From positions 1 to 64,000 of the forward strand of contig NZ_LAQP01000016.1 in NCBI RefSeq assembly GCF_000971965.1: a stretch of DNA of 64,000 bases, read 5' to 3'. The position numbers and the translations under genes were made by a program. Positions within the stretch are counted from its first letter, which is position 1; each line of letters opens with the position of its first letter. Under the pieces are notes generated by a model. That model was not told the origin of the DNA and did not search any database. It worked only from the letters and a program-made list of their open reading frames with translations. This document shows, in pieces, positions 36,531-45,725 of this stretch. The stretch is from Paenibacillus wulumuqiensis (GTDB lineage Bacteria; Bacillota; Bacilli; Paenibacillales; Paenibacillaceae).

Positions 36531-37090
36531 GGGCCTGTACGCAAAACTACTTAAACCAAATTCGAATTGAAATTAAAGCCAAAAAGACCCTGAACATGCT
36601 CGCTGTCTTGTCATAAAGAGTTGCTAGGCGTCGATAGTTGGGAGCTGGTCCAGACGTTAATTCGAATTTAAGCGGATTGCCTAGCGCATCCACAATTGCA
36701 TGGATTTTGGTTGTCAATCCGCCTCATAAACGTCCGATCGATTGCTTGTCTTGCCCTCTTTTTTGCGCCCGTTCAACGTTGATGAACACGGACAATCGTC
36801 GTATCCAGCATCATCTGTTCGAAGTTGGGTCCAATAGCAACTTGCTCCGATATTTTCTTCCAGGTTCCTGACTTTTGTAGCCGCCAGAAAAAGCGGTAAG
36901 CGGAAGACCAAGGTCCATAATAGTCGAGCAGATCACGCCAAGCCGTTCCAGTACGTGCGACTCAAAATACCGCATTTAGTCGATGTTTCTGATCTTTCGG
37001 AGGTCGTCCTTCTTGTGTTTTTCGGGCAGGTGGCAGAAAAGATTCGATAGCATTCCATTCTTTATTGGTTAAATCTTATCGTCGTCTCAT
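36531..37090 (-). pseudogene. degenerate IS5-family transposase/IS
   Basis: The reverse strand reads LTNKEWNAIESFLPPARKTQ, RPPKDQKHRLNAVF, a stop in place of Trp, then GTAWRDLLDYYGPW and RFFWRLQKSGTW, typical of IS5 (IS427-like) transposases. A further stop, then a frameshift after AIDRTF into GLTTKIHAIVDALGNPLKFE. A large internal deletion leads to the C-terminal YRRLATLYDKTASMF. An IS end, GGGCCTGTACGCAAAACTA, is visible at 36531-36549. Clearly inactive. Confidence 0.8.
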
Positions 37091-37094
37091 GGCT

Positions 37095-37615
37095 TTAATT
37101 CAACAGACTTGAGGGCGTTCTTGAAGTTTGCATACAGGTCCTAGCAAACTTCAACAATTCGCGTAATGTATAGCGCTCGCCATCCGGATTTTTGCTTGTG
37201 TATAAATTCCATAATGGTTGATAATCTGTAGTCTGATGAAGACTATGCTTTTTAATATGTATAGTGCGAGTTTCTTGTAAGTTATTGATCGCCACTATAA
37301 TTTGTTCAGGATCAACCGGTAAAGATTGATCTTGAAAAGCAACGTAAAAATGACGTACCGCTGCCACATCCAGTTCAGTAGATTCTAGGGCAGATGAGTC
37401 ATGAAGCTCATCAAATGAAATCTCAAAAAATCCGCATCCCTTGGTTGACTTTACACTTTTATTAAGGATATTCAAATATATTTTTAGATATGTATTGCGG
37501 ATAGATTGTGTAATAGGTACAGGCTCAGGAAATTTCTTTATTTCTTCAAAAAAGCTACTCCATCAAGTTCTTTGTTAATGCGATTACGTTTACTGCCATA
37601 TTTGAAAATTTCCAT
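37095..37615 (-). pseudogene. unknown gene with a one-base frameshift
   Basis: A 126-codon open part (37095-37475) is preceded in the same frame, without a start codon, by SFFEEIKKFPEPVPITQSIR. The likely N-terminus MEIFKYGSKRNRINKELDGV starts at 37615 behind AGAGGTG, but reaches a stop unless one base is added at the six-T run (37548-37553). The joined product would be about 173 aa, hydrophilic, with DVAAVRHFYVAFQDQSLPVD in the middle. Family unknown. A second possible start with a good ribosome site lies at about 37663 in another frame, so the 5' end is uncertain. Confidence 0.5.
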
Positions 37616-37867
37616 ACACCTCTTATTTTCCCTTGATAGATATATTTAGTCATCATAACGCCTCTTTTCAAGTTGATTTTAGTACAGTCTTTATTACTAA
37701 TCCTACTTAACTATAGAATCGTCTAAGCTACAAGTAAAGCAGATAAATAGTGATGAAGTCTAATATATGATTTCTCCTTTAGCAAAATCTTTCTATCCGA
37801 CCTTCATCCCTAAATATTCCTTTTATTTTACTTTATTTGTAATAAAATGAAGTGAGGAGTTGTCTAA

Positions 37868-38197
37868 ATGAAGAAATATATCTTATCAATCATTTGCATA
37901 CTACACTGTTGCCTTGGAGTGATTTTTTTATTTTTTAATCCTTATCAGAATCCGAACTCTGAAAGCATCGGGATAGTAACTGGCCTAATCATTATTCCGT
38001 CTTTATTGCTACTTTTTTCATTTCTTACTCATCATTATAGGCTAGCTTTTTTATTTTTTATTATACAAACACCGGTTTCTCTTTATTTAGGCGTAGTCAG
38101 CTTTTTTAGTATCTGGAATTTGTTTATACCTCTTAGTTTAATTATTTTATATCTGCTAATACAGAACAAAAAAAATAGTAGTGGGTTATTTTCTTAA
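37868..38197 (+). CDS. small membrane protein, 109 aa
   Basis: About four hydrophobic helices starting MKKYILSIICILHCCLGVIF and ending ILYLLIQNKKNSSGLFS. GAGGAG precedes the ATG by seven bases. AT-rich, unknown function. It shares its terminator with the convergent secreted-protein gene. Confidence 0.65.
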   Translation: MKKYILSIICILHCCLGVIFLFFNPYQNPNSESIGIVTGLIIIPSLLLLFSFLTHHYRLAFLFFIIQTPVSLYLGVVSFFSIWNLFIPLSLIILYLLIQNKKNSSGLFS

Positions 38198-38205
38198 CCC
38201 ACTAC
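38176..38205. terminator. shared bidirectional terminator
   Basis: Perfect stem AGTAGTGGGTTA / TAACCCACTACT with a six-base loop, overlapping the 3' end of the 109-aa gene and 15 bp from the stop of the convergent gene. Confidence 0.75.
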
Positions 38206-38219
38206 TGTTTAATTATTTA

Positions 38220-38996
38220 TCAGGTTGCATCAATCTTAATATGAAGTAAGTGTCCAGCTGTACCACTTGTAGACAGATCAACATAATAACCATATTGACC
38301 ATTCGGTTTAGGAGTAATACTTATATAATGCGTTGCATACGTAGTACCAGCTAATCCTCCAACAAAATCATGATTAACATGTGTTGCCTGAGCAGACTGC
38401 CCTGAACCAACTGGATCATTATTGTATTGAGATCTTACGTAATACCAATTCGTACCTGCACTGGATGGCTGAGCATCCCACCAGTCTAACAATCTCCATC
38501 TAAAGGTAGATGGATAACTTAAAGATGAATCTTTACCCCAAGCCCAACCTAATCTTGTATAGTTAAGTTGTATATTGACTGGATTATATGTAGTCGCTTT
38601 AACGTAACAAGAATATGTTTTTAAAGCATTTGCTGTTATTCCTTCTTGATTATTATAAGTCGAATTTATAACCGAATTATACTGTTTAGCGGTTTCTGAT
38701 ATATTTTCAATCAATGTAGGAATTTCTACCACTTCATAAGTAAGCTTTTCGTAATCTACTTTTACTTCATATGATTCTATCTGTCCAGCTATCTTTGTAT
38801 CTTCTACCCTAAGATGATAATCACCATCTTCATTCTTCTTCACTTGAACAGAATCCAATATTTTCTTTGTATTCTGAGTTGGAGAAAGAGCATGATATGT
38901 AGCTGCATAATTATTTTCAGCGGATGCAACTACAATAGATGGACTTGCAAACGCGCTACTTGCCAATCCTAATACTATACTAGTTATAAACTTCAT
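38220..38996 (-). CDS. secreted protein, 258 aa, unknown function
   Basis: Signal peptide of about 26 residues (MKFITSIVLGLASSAFASPS, then IVVASA before ENNYAA). The N-terminal part (about 27-125) is a charged propeptide-like segment; the C-terminal part (about 135-258) is Tyr/Trp/Asn-rich and beta-like (TYNPVNIQLNYTRLGWAWGK, RWRLLDWWDAQPSSAG, QATHVNHDFVGGLAGTTYAT). The ATG at 38996 has GGAGG upstream; the ATG at 39071 does not. I do not recognise the family. It could be an enzyme-like or toxin-like exported protein, but no active site is evident. Confidence 0.65.
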   Translation of the reverse strand: MKFITSIVLGLASSAFASPSIVVASAENNYAATYHALSPTQNTKKILDSVQVKKNEDGDYHLRVEDTKIAGQIESYEVKVDYEKLTYEVVEIPTLIENISETAKQYNSVINSTYNNQEGITANALKTYSCYVKATTYNPVNIQLNYTRLGWAWGKDSSLSYPSTFRWRLLDWWDAQPSSAGTNWYYVRSQYNNDPVGSGQSAQATHVNHDFVGGLAGTTYATHYISITPKPNGQYGYYVDLSTSGTAGHLLHIKIDAT

Positions 38997-39133
38997 TGAT
39001 AAACCTCCTTTAAATGTAATTAATTTTAAATCATTACTTTTAATTCCAAAATTAAATATATTTTGTATCATTTAGCTACGTTAGATTAGGTACTGGTAAA
39101 CACACTAATATTATCTGGAAAGCAGGTCATCTT

Positions 39134-39601
39134 ATGCGAGACTCCACCAGACAACGAACCGGCTTCATCCTGCTCGCTGCTCTATCCCTCATCACAATCA
39201 TCATTCTAACCATGATTTTCACCAACTCACGCCGTGCCAGCGTCTACCTGATCCCGGAGAACTACCGCGGCTGGGTACAGATCATTTACAACCAGCAGAG
39301 CTATCCACCGATCGATACCAGTCTCACCAAAGCTACCTTCTCTATCGGATCATACGGTGTTCTTCGGACTTCAACACCAGAAGTATCCGAAGGGATCGCA
39401 GAGGATCAGTACTACTGGGTAGATGCGCAGGGAGAACGAACGCCAATCGATACGCAGAAATTGATACACGGCAAGAGCGTCCGCAGCAGTGGAACAGACG
39501 GTACTGAACAAGACTCTGAAACCGTAGCCGAGGAATTTTTTGTAGGTACAGAGGAAGTGTATAAGCAGACTCCGGCTCCTTCGCTGGAAGATCATCTATA
39601 A
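39134..39601 (+). CDS. membrane-anchored protein, 155 aa (DUF6843-like)
   Basis: An N-terminal helix (FILLAALSLITIIILTMIF) is followed by an extracytoplasmic domain opening with ASVYLIPENYRGWVQIIYNQ. This 'YLIPENYRGWV' pattern is what I associate with the DUF6843 family, with moderate confidence. The C-terminal third is charged and linker-like. Weak ribosome site (GCAGGTCATCTT). GC content is higher here, marking the right border of the AT-rich accessory zone. Confidence 0.6.
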   Translation: MRDSTRQRTGFILLAALSLITIIILTMIFTNSRRASVYLIPENYRGWVQIIYNQQSYPPIDTSLTKATFSIGSYGVLRTSTPEVSEGIAEDQYYWVDAQGERTPIDTQKLIHGKSVRSSGTDGTEQDSETVAEEFFVGTEEVYKQTPAPSLEDHL

Positions 39602-39726
39602 TATTGAATGATATGCTCTCTTTTCTACGACTGGTATGATTGAAGTTATACTCGTGTCTAGGAATTTTCTATGGTGAGACCATTATACTTTCTGAATATA
39701 TCCAGCTATCCTTATAGTAAGCCTAG

Positions 39727-39759
39727 AAGAGCAGACCCGCTTAAAGGGCTGCTCTTTTG
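39727..39759. terminator. terminator between convergent genes
   Basis: AAGAGCAG-CCC pairs with GGGCTGCTCTT, followed by TTG on the plus strand, between the 155-aa gene and the frameshifted stalk-domain gene. Confidence 0.7.
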
Positions 39760-39765
39760 TTAATT

Positions 39766-40325
39766 CTACTGGTTATACGTCAAATTCACATGCATAATAC
39801 CATCCTTACCACCGGGAAAAGGATCTACATACTGAATATCCAGAAAGTCCAGCTTCTCCTTCCACTGTTCTCTCTGAAGATCGTGGTAACTCTCGCCATA
39901 TCGATCAAAGACATACGAAAATACGAGTGCATTGATAGAAGCCGAGCCATTCTGCATCTTTACCCAGGATTCCGGTAGAACGATCTGATGATCGCCGGAA
40001 GAGATGGATTGATCGGAAAAGTTCAGAATCATCTCGGAATCGTCCTTTTTCACTATAGCGACCTTGCGCTTGCTATCCCAGGTAATCTGGTCGGCATGTC
40101 CTTTGGAAATGTCTTTGACCGAAATGTAGATTGTGCTGTATACCTTTTCCTTGGCAGAAGGGCCGGTAATGAGAAGACTGGAACGGGTCAACGGACCTGC
40201 GTAGACGGATTTGGCTTTTTGGACAAATGGATCGGACTTGCAGCAGTGGCTGGATGATTCCAGGATACGGACAGGATACCAATCGCTAATAGGATGCTGG
40301 TCAGTACTTTTGCGGCTTTGTTCAT
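39766..40325 (-). pseudogene. secreted stalk-domain-like protein gene with a frameshift
   Basis: The gene starts at 40325 (MNKAAKVLTSILLAIGILSV, signal peptide, cleavage near ATAASPIHL) behind GGGAGG. The frame ends at 40188, 45 codons on. One extra A in the five-A run (five T's at 40216-40220 on the plus strand) would join it to the frame that continues KSVYAGPLTRSSLLI, then VYSTIYISVKDISKGHADQI and TWDSKRKVAIVKKD. That resembles the copper amine oxidase N-terminal-like 'stalk' domain common in Paenibacillus secreted proteins (compare 63692). The ancestral product would be about 186 aa. Frameshift mutation or assembly error. Confidence 0.65.
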
Positions 40326-40536
40326 AATTACCTCCCTGATATTACATTTTTGGTATATTATTTCTATATCTATAACGCTGATTGAGCTCCAAGGGATGCA
40401 GTCAGTCCCCATATAAAGTGGCGACCGAGCTGACATAGCCTTTTCCTATAACCCATTATCAGCATTAACAGTTACACCCTCCCACTCCCGCCATGCTATG
40501 ATACATGCACAATAGAGATATCGGAGGGGGAGCATT

Positions 40537-41907
40537 ATGCGTACGGTTCAGCCGCATCAGGTTATCGCAGATAGCCGATTTAACAAATTTCATTTGCTCG
40601 TCTTCCTGTGGTGCTTTTTTGCGATCGGGTTTGACGGGTTTGATATTGCTACATATGGGATTGGGCTGCCGCTCATGATGGAGGATTACGGGCTGTCGCC
40701 GGTGGAAGCGGGGGCGATCGGGAGTTATACGCTCGTCGGTATGATGCTGGGGGCTTTTGTCCTGAGTGCCCTGTCGGATGTGATCGGGCGGAAAAAGGTG
40801 CTCGCGATCTGTATGCTGCTGTTCAGCGTCTTCTCGCTGCTCGCGGGGCTGGCGCCGAATGCGGCGGTGTTTACGATTATGCGGTTTATCGCGGGGATCG
40901 GGATGGGCGGGCTGATGCCGGCGGTCATTTCCCTGATGACGGAATATTCGCCCAAAAAGAACCGGGCGCTGACGGTGGCAGTCATGTACTGCGGCTACTC
41001 GATCGGCAGCATCGCGGCTTCGCTGGTCGGGATGTATCTGATGGAGAATCTGGGCTGGCGGTTCCTGTACTGGCTCGGCATCATTCCGCTGTTCGCCCTG
41101 CCGCTGTTCTGGAAGCAGTTCCCGGAATCGCTGTCGTACTACATCGTGCGCAAGCAGGGGGCACCGGTCGCGGCGATCCTGAACAGGGTGAATCCGCAGG
41201 GTAATTATCTGGCGAGTGATGACTTTGAATATGCGGCCGTGCAGCAGCGTGCGCAGGGCATGCCGGTGAAGAAGCTGTTTGTCCAGAACCGGGCGGTGAG
41301 TACATTTGCCTTTTGGATGGCGGTGTTCAGCTGTCTGCTGATGATCTACGGGCTGAATACGTGGCTGCCCAAAATTATGCAGGGGTCGGGTTACGGCATC
41401 ACGTCCAGTCTGTCGTTCAGCTTGGTGCTGGCGATCGGGCAGATTGGTGGGTCGCTGCTCGGCGGGTATCTGGTGGAGCGCGTCGGTCACCGCAAAGTAC
41501 TCGTCTCGCTGTTCCTGACCGGGGCGGTATGCTTTGTCCTGCTGAGCATGACGTCAAGCACGGCGCTGCTGTATGTGCTGATCGCGCTTGGCGGGGCATG
41601 TACGGTCGGTACGCAAAATCTGGTGAACCCTTATATTTCCGAATATTATCCAAGAGAGATCCGCGCGACGGGAGTTGGGGTGAGCGTGGGCGTCGGACGA
41701 ATTGGGGCGATTCTGGCACCGGTGCTGATCGGGCTGCTGCTGGCGACGAACATGGCGCCGCAAAATGCATTTATGTTCTTTGCGGTACCGTGTCTGATCG
41801 GGGGCATAGCGTTTCTGCTGGTGCAGGAGAAGTATGGGAGCTTTGACAGGGTGCGGACGACGCGGGCTGCCCATAGTGGCAAGCTGGCGGGGAACGAAGT
41901 GGGTTAG
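40537..41907 (+). CDS. MFS transporter, aromatic acid:H+ symporter (AAHS) type
   Basis: Protein of 456 aa with 12 predicted helices. Shows FFAIGFDGFDIATYGIGLPL in TM1 (the DGxD pattern of AAHS members), the MFS motif LSDVIGRKKVL between TM2 and TM3, and a repeat GYLVERVGHRKVL between TM8 and TM9. Probably proton-driven uptake of an aromatic or similar carboxylate (benzoate, 4-hydroxybenzoate, nicotinate), but the substrate cannot be told from sequence. Start follows GGAGGGGG. Monocistronic; no catabolic genes adjoin. GC-rich compared with the preceding island. Confidence 0.88.
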   Translation: MRTVQPHQVIADSRFNKFHLLVFLWCFFAIGFDGFDIATYGIGLPLMMEDYGLSPVEAGAIGSYTLVGMMLGAFVLSALSDVIGRKKVLAICMLLFSVFSLLAGLAPNAAVFTIMRFIAGIGMGGLMPAVISLMTEYSPKKNRALTVAVMYCGYSIGSIAASLVGMYLMENLGWRFLYWLGIIPLFALPLFWKQFPESLSYYIVRKQGAPVAAILNRVNPQGNYLASDDFEYAAVQQRAQGMPVKKLFVQNRAVSTFAFWMAVFSCLLMIYGLNTWLPKIMQGSGYGITSSLSFSLVLAIGQIGGSLLGGYLVERVGHRKVLVSLFLTGAVCFVLLSMTSSTALLYVLIALGGACTVGTQNLVNPYISEYYPREIRATGVGVSVGVGRIGAILAPVLIGLLLATNMAPQNAFMFFAVPCLIGGIAFLLVQEKYGSFDRVRTTRAAHSGKLAGNEVG

Positions 41908-42030
41908 GAAGCTAATTTACTCATTGCAATTTGTCTGCTGTATTCATTGGTTGATGTACGCTTGTTATGAGGTATGATTTAACAGGAGATATGGTGAGTA
42001 TCGTTTGTTCACTTTATAGGATGGTAAATA

Positions 42031-42089
42031 AAAAAGACGGTCTACGTTGAGGAGATAATATCATGCTCACTCAAGGTAGATCGTCTTTC
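42031..42089. terminator. convergent terminator
   Basis: Long imperfect stem AAAGACGGTCTACGTTGAG against CTCAAGGTAGATCGTCTTT, between the MFS gene and the convergent DUF1878 gene. Confidence 0.65.
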
Positions 42090-42136
42090 TTTACTTATAC
42101 GGAAATGATGGATATTGATACTTCCAGCACCTCCTA

Positions 42137-42493
42137 TTAGAGCTGCTCCACATAATGATGGAACAGGTGGAATCCCGGAAGCTTGGCAGCATTTCGGATA
42201 ACATGCTCTACCTTTTTCTCATTTAATTGAGCATTCTCGATTGCCAGAACTTCTGCTATGTGCGTGGATAATTCCTGTAAACTTAGAATATCTCCACTGC
42301 CGGTTTCTTTTTGCTTCATTAGGGAATGATTCGCTTTCTTCAAGACTTCCATCAATTGATCATACTGGTTCTCGTTCAACTTCTCAGCAATGACCCAATC
42401 CAACAGAGAGAATTCATCCGGGTTCTGGGCAATATTTCTTAATAGACCGACGTAGAACTCCAGACGATCCACTTTACTTTGCAGATCTTCCAT
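42137..42493 (-). CDS. DUF1878 (YhaI-like) protein
   Basis: A 118-aa helical protein. The N-terminal coiled coil (QSKVDRLEFYVGLLRNIA) resembles the 'RIERLEYYIQLL' start of Bacillus YhaI/DUF1878 proteins. Function unknown in the family. It follows the HTH regulator gene on the same strand by about 60 bp and is probably expressed with it. Confidence 0.7.
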   Translation of the reverse strand: MEDLQSKVDRLEFYVGLLRNIAQNPDEFSLLDWVIAEKLNENQYDQLMEVLKKANHSLMKQKETGSGDILSLQELSTHIAEVLAIENAQLNEKKVEHVIRNAAKLPGFHLFHHYVEQL

Positions 42494-42551
42494 TTTGATC
42501 TATCTCCTTTTCCAGAAATTTAAACGAGTATTTACCAAAGCAGCAGATGGC

Positions 42552-43859
42552 TTATTGATCCATGGCTTCCTGGCGGTACTTTTCCAGCAGCTTCATCGAT
42601 TCCTGGATGCCTTCTTTGTTATCCAGGCGCAGGGCACTGTGAAAGCACTGCATCAGGCAATCCAGCCCTTTGCGATATTCCTTTTTGCGGAAACAATAAT
42701 GGGCATATTCCCGGTTAAGGGTATAGTATCTCAGCACTTTGAATTCTTCTTTGTACGTTCCGATCTGGAAGGAGTGTTCGGTGGAAGGTTCCAGATATTG
42801 ATCGAATTCTGCCAGATATTCATCGATCAGATAGTGATGGGCATTAGCTGAGGTCACCAGTGTAATTAATCCATCCAGTATCTCGTCTTCATTCTCTTTG
42901 AGCAGCTCTACGTACTCCGGGATAAATCCACGATTACCGAGTCTCACTTCCAGGGACAGGAAATTCGCTTTGGCGATAAATTTGAAATGTTCTACTTCTT
43001 TTTCCCCTGCTGCATCCAAATCTTCAAACCAGCTCAGGTCTTCGTAACCCTGCGTATACAGGCGGAATTCATCATAATCTTCCTTGAATTCGTAATAATG
43101 CGATTTGAGCAGGTAAGCCTGACCATAGTAGTATACAAAATGACGATCTGTAGCGAATCCTTCCTGCTGCCAGCTTTTACTCTCATAGATCCTGTGGGTT
43201 AACTCAAGCAGTTCATCCACGTATTTGATAAATGACTCCATATCTTCCCTTGCCCCAAAAAAATGACAGAGAAGAATCAGTCCATCCAGCAATAAATGAT
43301 CGGGCAGCTTATTCCGATGCGGCAGAAACTGCATCGCTGCCTCCACATTTTTCCCCGGATTGGAACGGTGCATCTGGAGCAGCCTGTAGTAGCTGAGCGC
43401 CAGCCGCTCCGACTGGTTGGAACGTTCGCATTCGATGACACATTCATACAGCAGCACAGCAGCTTCCTTCTGTTCATGCTGGTACAGCTCCTCTGCCGTC
43501 TCGAAAATGAGCGGAATCTGCTTGAGATCGTCTGCTACATACTGCAAAATCTTCTCAATATAATCCAGCCGTCCAATCTCCGCACACCGGATCAGCAGTG
43601 CCTTGATTCGGCGCCAGTGGCCACCTTCCTGAAAAGATTCTTCTATATATAACGGATAATAATAACCTTCCGGCAGTCCCATATAATTCGTAATCGCATC
43701 AAGCATATGTACAGACAGCATCTTGGGTGGATTGCCGTTGATGGCTGCGCTCAGTGAGCCGCGGTTGATTCCCGTCGCTGTGGACAGCTCGCCCAGGTTG
43801 ATCTGGTGATCGGTGAGGAACTGCTGAATATGATGTTGGATCGTCTCTCTGTGATTCAC
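42552..43859 (-). CDS. XRE-family HTH regulator with helical-repeat C-terminus
   Basis: Protein of 435 aa. The N-terminal HTH (about 5-60) reads QQFLTDHQINLGELSTATGI then NRGSLSAAINGNPPK. The rest is all-helical, TPR-like, with repeated LLYECVIECERSNQSERLAL and EYAHYCFRKKEYRKGLDCLM segments, as in peptide- or metabolite-sensing regulators of Firmicutes. I take GTG at 43859 because AGGAGG stands just upstream; an ATG at 43919 has no site. Targets unknown. Downstream is the DUF1878 gene. Confidence 0.8.
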   Translation of the reverse strand: MNHRETIQHHIQQFLTDHQINLGELSTATGINRGSLSAAINGNPPKMLSVHMLDAITNYMGLPEGYYYPLYIEESFQEGGHWRRIKALLIRCAEIGRLDYIEKILQYVADDLKQIPLIFETAEELYQHEQKEAAVLLYECVIECERSNQSERLALSYYRLLQMHRSNPGKNVEAAMQFLPHRNKLPDHLLLDGLILLCHFFGAREDMESFIKYVDELLELTHRIYESKSWQQEGFATDRHFVYYYGQAYLLKSHYYEFKEDYDEFRLYTQGYEDLSWFEDLDAAGEKEVEHFKFIAKANFLSLEVRLGNRGFIPEYVELLKENEDEILDGLITLVTSANAHHYLIDEYLAEFDQYLEPSTEHSFQIGTYKEEFKVLRYYTLNREYAHYCFRKKEYRKGLDCLMQCFHSALRLDNKEGIQESMKLLEKYRQEAMDQ

Positions 43860-44040
43860 TTCAATTCCTCCTGATCGTCCATGCGGGCTGTCCCCTGTTA
43901 TTCGTCTTCGGCATGTCATGCGCGACTCTCTTCATTATATGACTGTGCAGCAGTCCGATAAAACCTCATTTTGGTTACAACTGCTATTCAAATAGACCCC
44001 CAACATATGTCAGGAGTCTATAATGTCCATACGATTCATG

Positions 44041-44193
44041 CTATTTCATTCGCTGCCGCAGCTTCATTTCCCGGATATCCAGCTCACGCTTCTTGATCCG
44101 GAAGCTCTGGATGGTATTGTAAAAGGCCAGCACGACCACTCCGACAACGAGCAGGGCCAGTACGTAATACAGCGTGTCTATACTCACGGTCAT
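44041..44193 (-). CDS. 50-aa membrane protein, paralogue of the 44594 gene
   Basis: MTVSIDTLYYVLALLVVGVV starts a single helix, continued by a basic amphipathic tail (FRIKKRELDIREMKLRQRMK). It shares VVG.VVLAFY.T.Q...ikkREL with the protein at 44594-44770. AAAGG precedes the ATG by five bases. Function unknown; the charged tail may form a coiled coil with its partner. Confidence 0.65.
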   Translation of the reverse strand: MTVSIDTLYYVLALLVVGVVVLAFYNTIQSFRIKKRELDIREMKLRQRMK

Positions 44194-44325
44194 CACATCC
44201 TTTGGCCAGTAATGTATAGTTCCTCCCTTTACCCTACTATATTTCACTACGAATTACCAATAAGCTTCCAGCCAGCTTCGTTGTGCAGCTGCGGCCGCGA
44301 ATAGACAGCTTTGCCGCCTGATTTG

Positions 44326-44474
44326 GAGCTTATACCAATACGTGCTTTGCAGCATGGCTGTGGAGCTCATAACAATGCGTGCCGTACAGCATGGCTCCGG
44401 AAATTCATACCAATACGCGCTGTGCAGCCTGGCTATGGAGCCTGTCCCCATACCAATATGTGCGTTACAGCCAA
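44326..44474. repeat. imperfect tandem repeat of about 37 bp, four units
   Basis: Units begin at about 44326, 44363, 44400 and 44438, each of the form GAGCT.ATACCAATACGTGC..TGCAGCATGGCTCTG with differences. It lies between the two paralogous small genes. The open frame crossing it on the minus strand has no ribosome site and I do not call it. Confidence 0.75.
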
Positions 44475-44487
44475 TATATGCTCTACA

Positions 44488-44523
44488 CAAAAACCTGCCC
44501 AGCCGAATCGGCATGGACAGGTT
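44488..44523 (-). terminator. terminator after the 58-aa membrane protein gene
   Basis: AACCTGCCCA / TGGACAGGTT stem with one mismatch; on the minus strand TTTTTG follows. About 70 bp past the stop at 44594. Confidence 0.65.
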
Positions 44524-44593
44524 GCTGTTAGGGAATTTCCACTTGCAGTTATATCCGATTGGAGTGTATCCAGTTCATTTACCGTGTATCCAA

Positions 44594-44770
44594 TTAGGAA
44601 TGCGAGCCGGCTGCCGGCTGATCAGGCTGGTGGCCCAGCTGGAGTTCCAATCGCTGCAGTTCCAGTTCGCGATTGCGGACTTTGTACGTCTGGACGGTCG
44701 TATAAAAGGCGAGCACAATGACGCCGACGACGAGAAATGCCAGACTGTACATGAGCATCGTTAATCCCAT
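44594..44770 (-). CDS. 58-aa membrane protein, paralogue of the 44041 gene
   Basis: MGLTMLMYSLAFLVVGVIVL is a single membrane helix, followed by YTTVQTYKVRNRELELQRLE, an amphipathic tail, and a Pro/Gln/Ser end. The ATG at 44770 follows AAGGAAAGTG; start choice is a little uncertain because an in-frame GTG is three codons earlier. Same build as the 50-aa protein 400 bp away, so probably a tandem duplication that has diverged. Confidence 0.65.
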   Translation of the reverse strand: MGLTMLMYSLAFLVVGVIVLAFYTTVQTYKVRNRELELQRLELQLGHQPDQPAAGSHS

Positions 44771-45493
44771 GGAGTTCACTTTCCTTTCCATTGCCAAAAC
44801 ATTGTGGAGCATGTTATTTCACACATTCGAATTTGTAGCCGTTGGCGCCTTCGGCTGCGCCGCTGCTGGTTGTGCCGTTTAGTCCGCTGCTATCGCGGCT
44901 GTTGATTTTCGGTGTACCACCTTCATCTGTTAGGTTTATTTGGAAAATACAGGTACTACGCTACTATACCTGTAAACCAATAGCTACGGATATGGAGAAA
45001 TCGCAACATATGTCTCTGTATGTGCTTACATATCCCTGTCTGTTATTCAGCAGGATGCACGATGAGGATGTATACAGAATAGAAATGCAGGAATGGGACA
45101 ACCGCAGGGGATACGGCAGATGCTTTTGGATAGAACCCGGGATTCTGGATGTTCCTCTGCGAATTTCTCGAGACTATTTTCTGTCCAGCTCTATTCTCCT
45201 GCTTAGTTCGTACCGGATTCGACAATATTCTGTTGATGGAGCACCGCAAAAGTTGTAGACCTTATGTACCAGCGGCTTCACTGCTGGATGTCTGTTGATG
45301 GCGCTAATGTTCCTTCCTCCATTATTTTGGTCTAATATAGTAGCAGTAGGTCAGCGGCAAATGTAAAGAAAGACTCGCGGCACATCAAAGTACAGCATAT
45401 AATTTCTTGCAGCTATGACATATGGCGGCTTTACGGCTAGGTTACAGACTTTTATTCCGTCTATTCCTTATAACCACTATTCAGGAGGTTCTC
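44771..45493. other. intergenic, no gene supported
   Basis: About 720 bp. Several open frames exist on both strands (for example 44842-45258) but none has a ribosome site or a recognisable product. It separates a minus-strand gene from a plus-strand gene and so must hold two promoters. Confidence 0.4.
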
Positions 45494-45700
45494 ATGAATC
45501 AACGTTTACTTGTAATCAAAGAAGATCTCGCAATCAGCAGGCGGAATATATCGAACGGGTCACTTCCGAGATCAGCCGCGCCGCCTATGTATTGGAACAC
45601 AAACTGGGGATTTGCTATTGTATCTGTCATTTTTGCTGCGATTGGTGTGGGATTTGCATATATGGCAATCGGTAATATTGAACATAAGGATGTCGTCTAA
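45494..45700 (+). CDS. 68-aa single-pass membrane protein
   Basis: MNQRLLVIKEDLAISRRNIS is hydrophilic; one helix (WGFAIVSVIFAAIGVGFAYM) lies at about 43-62. The ATG at 45494 has AGGAGG six bases upstream, which is decisive over an in-frame ATG 24 codons earlier. It lies 25 bp ahead of the next membrane-protein gene, so both are one operon. Function unknown. Confidence 0.65.
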   Translation: MNQRLLVIKEDLAISRRNISNGSLPRSAAPPMYWNTNWGFAIVSVIFAAIGVGFAYMAIGNIEHKDVV

Positions 45701-45725
45701 ATTTATAGAAAATGAGGTGGATACT

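Noticed and set aside
40465-41490. 341-codon minus-strand frame opposite the MFS gene
   Set aside because: Antisense shadow of a GC-rich membrane-protein gene; His/Arg/Gln-rich with no domain.
44326-44474. Possible CRISPR array or repeat-protein gene
   Set aside because: Units are contiguous and imperfect without unique spacers; the minus-strand frame over it lacks a ribosome site.
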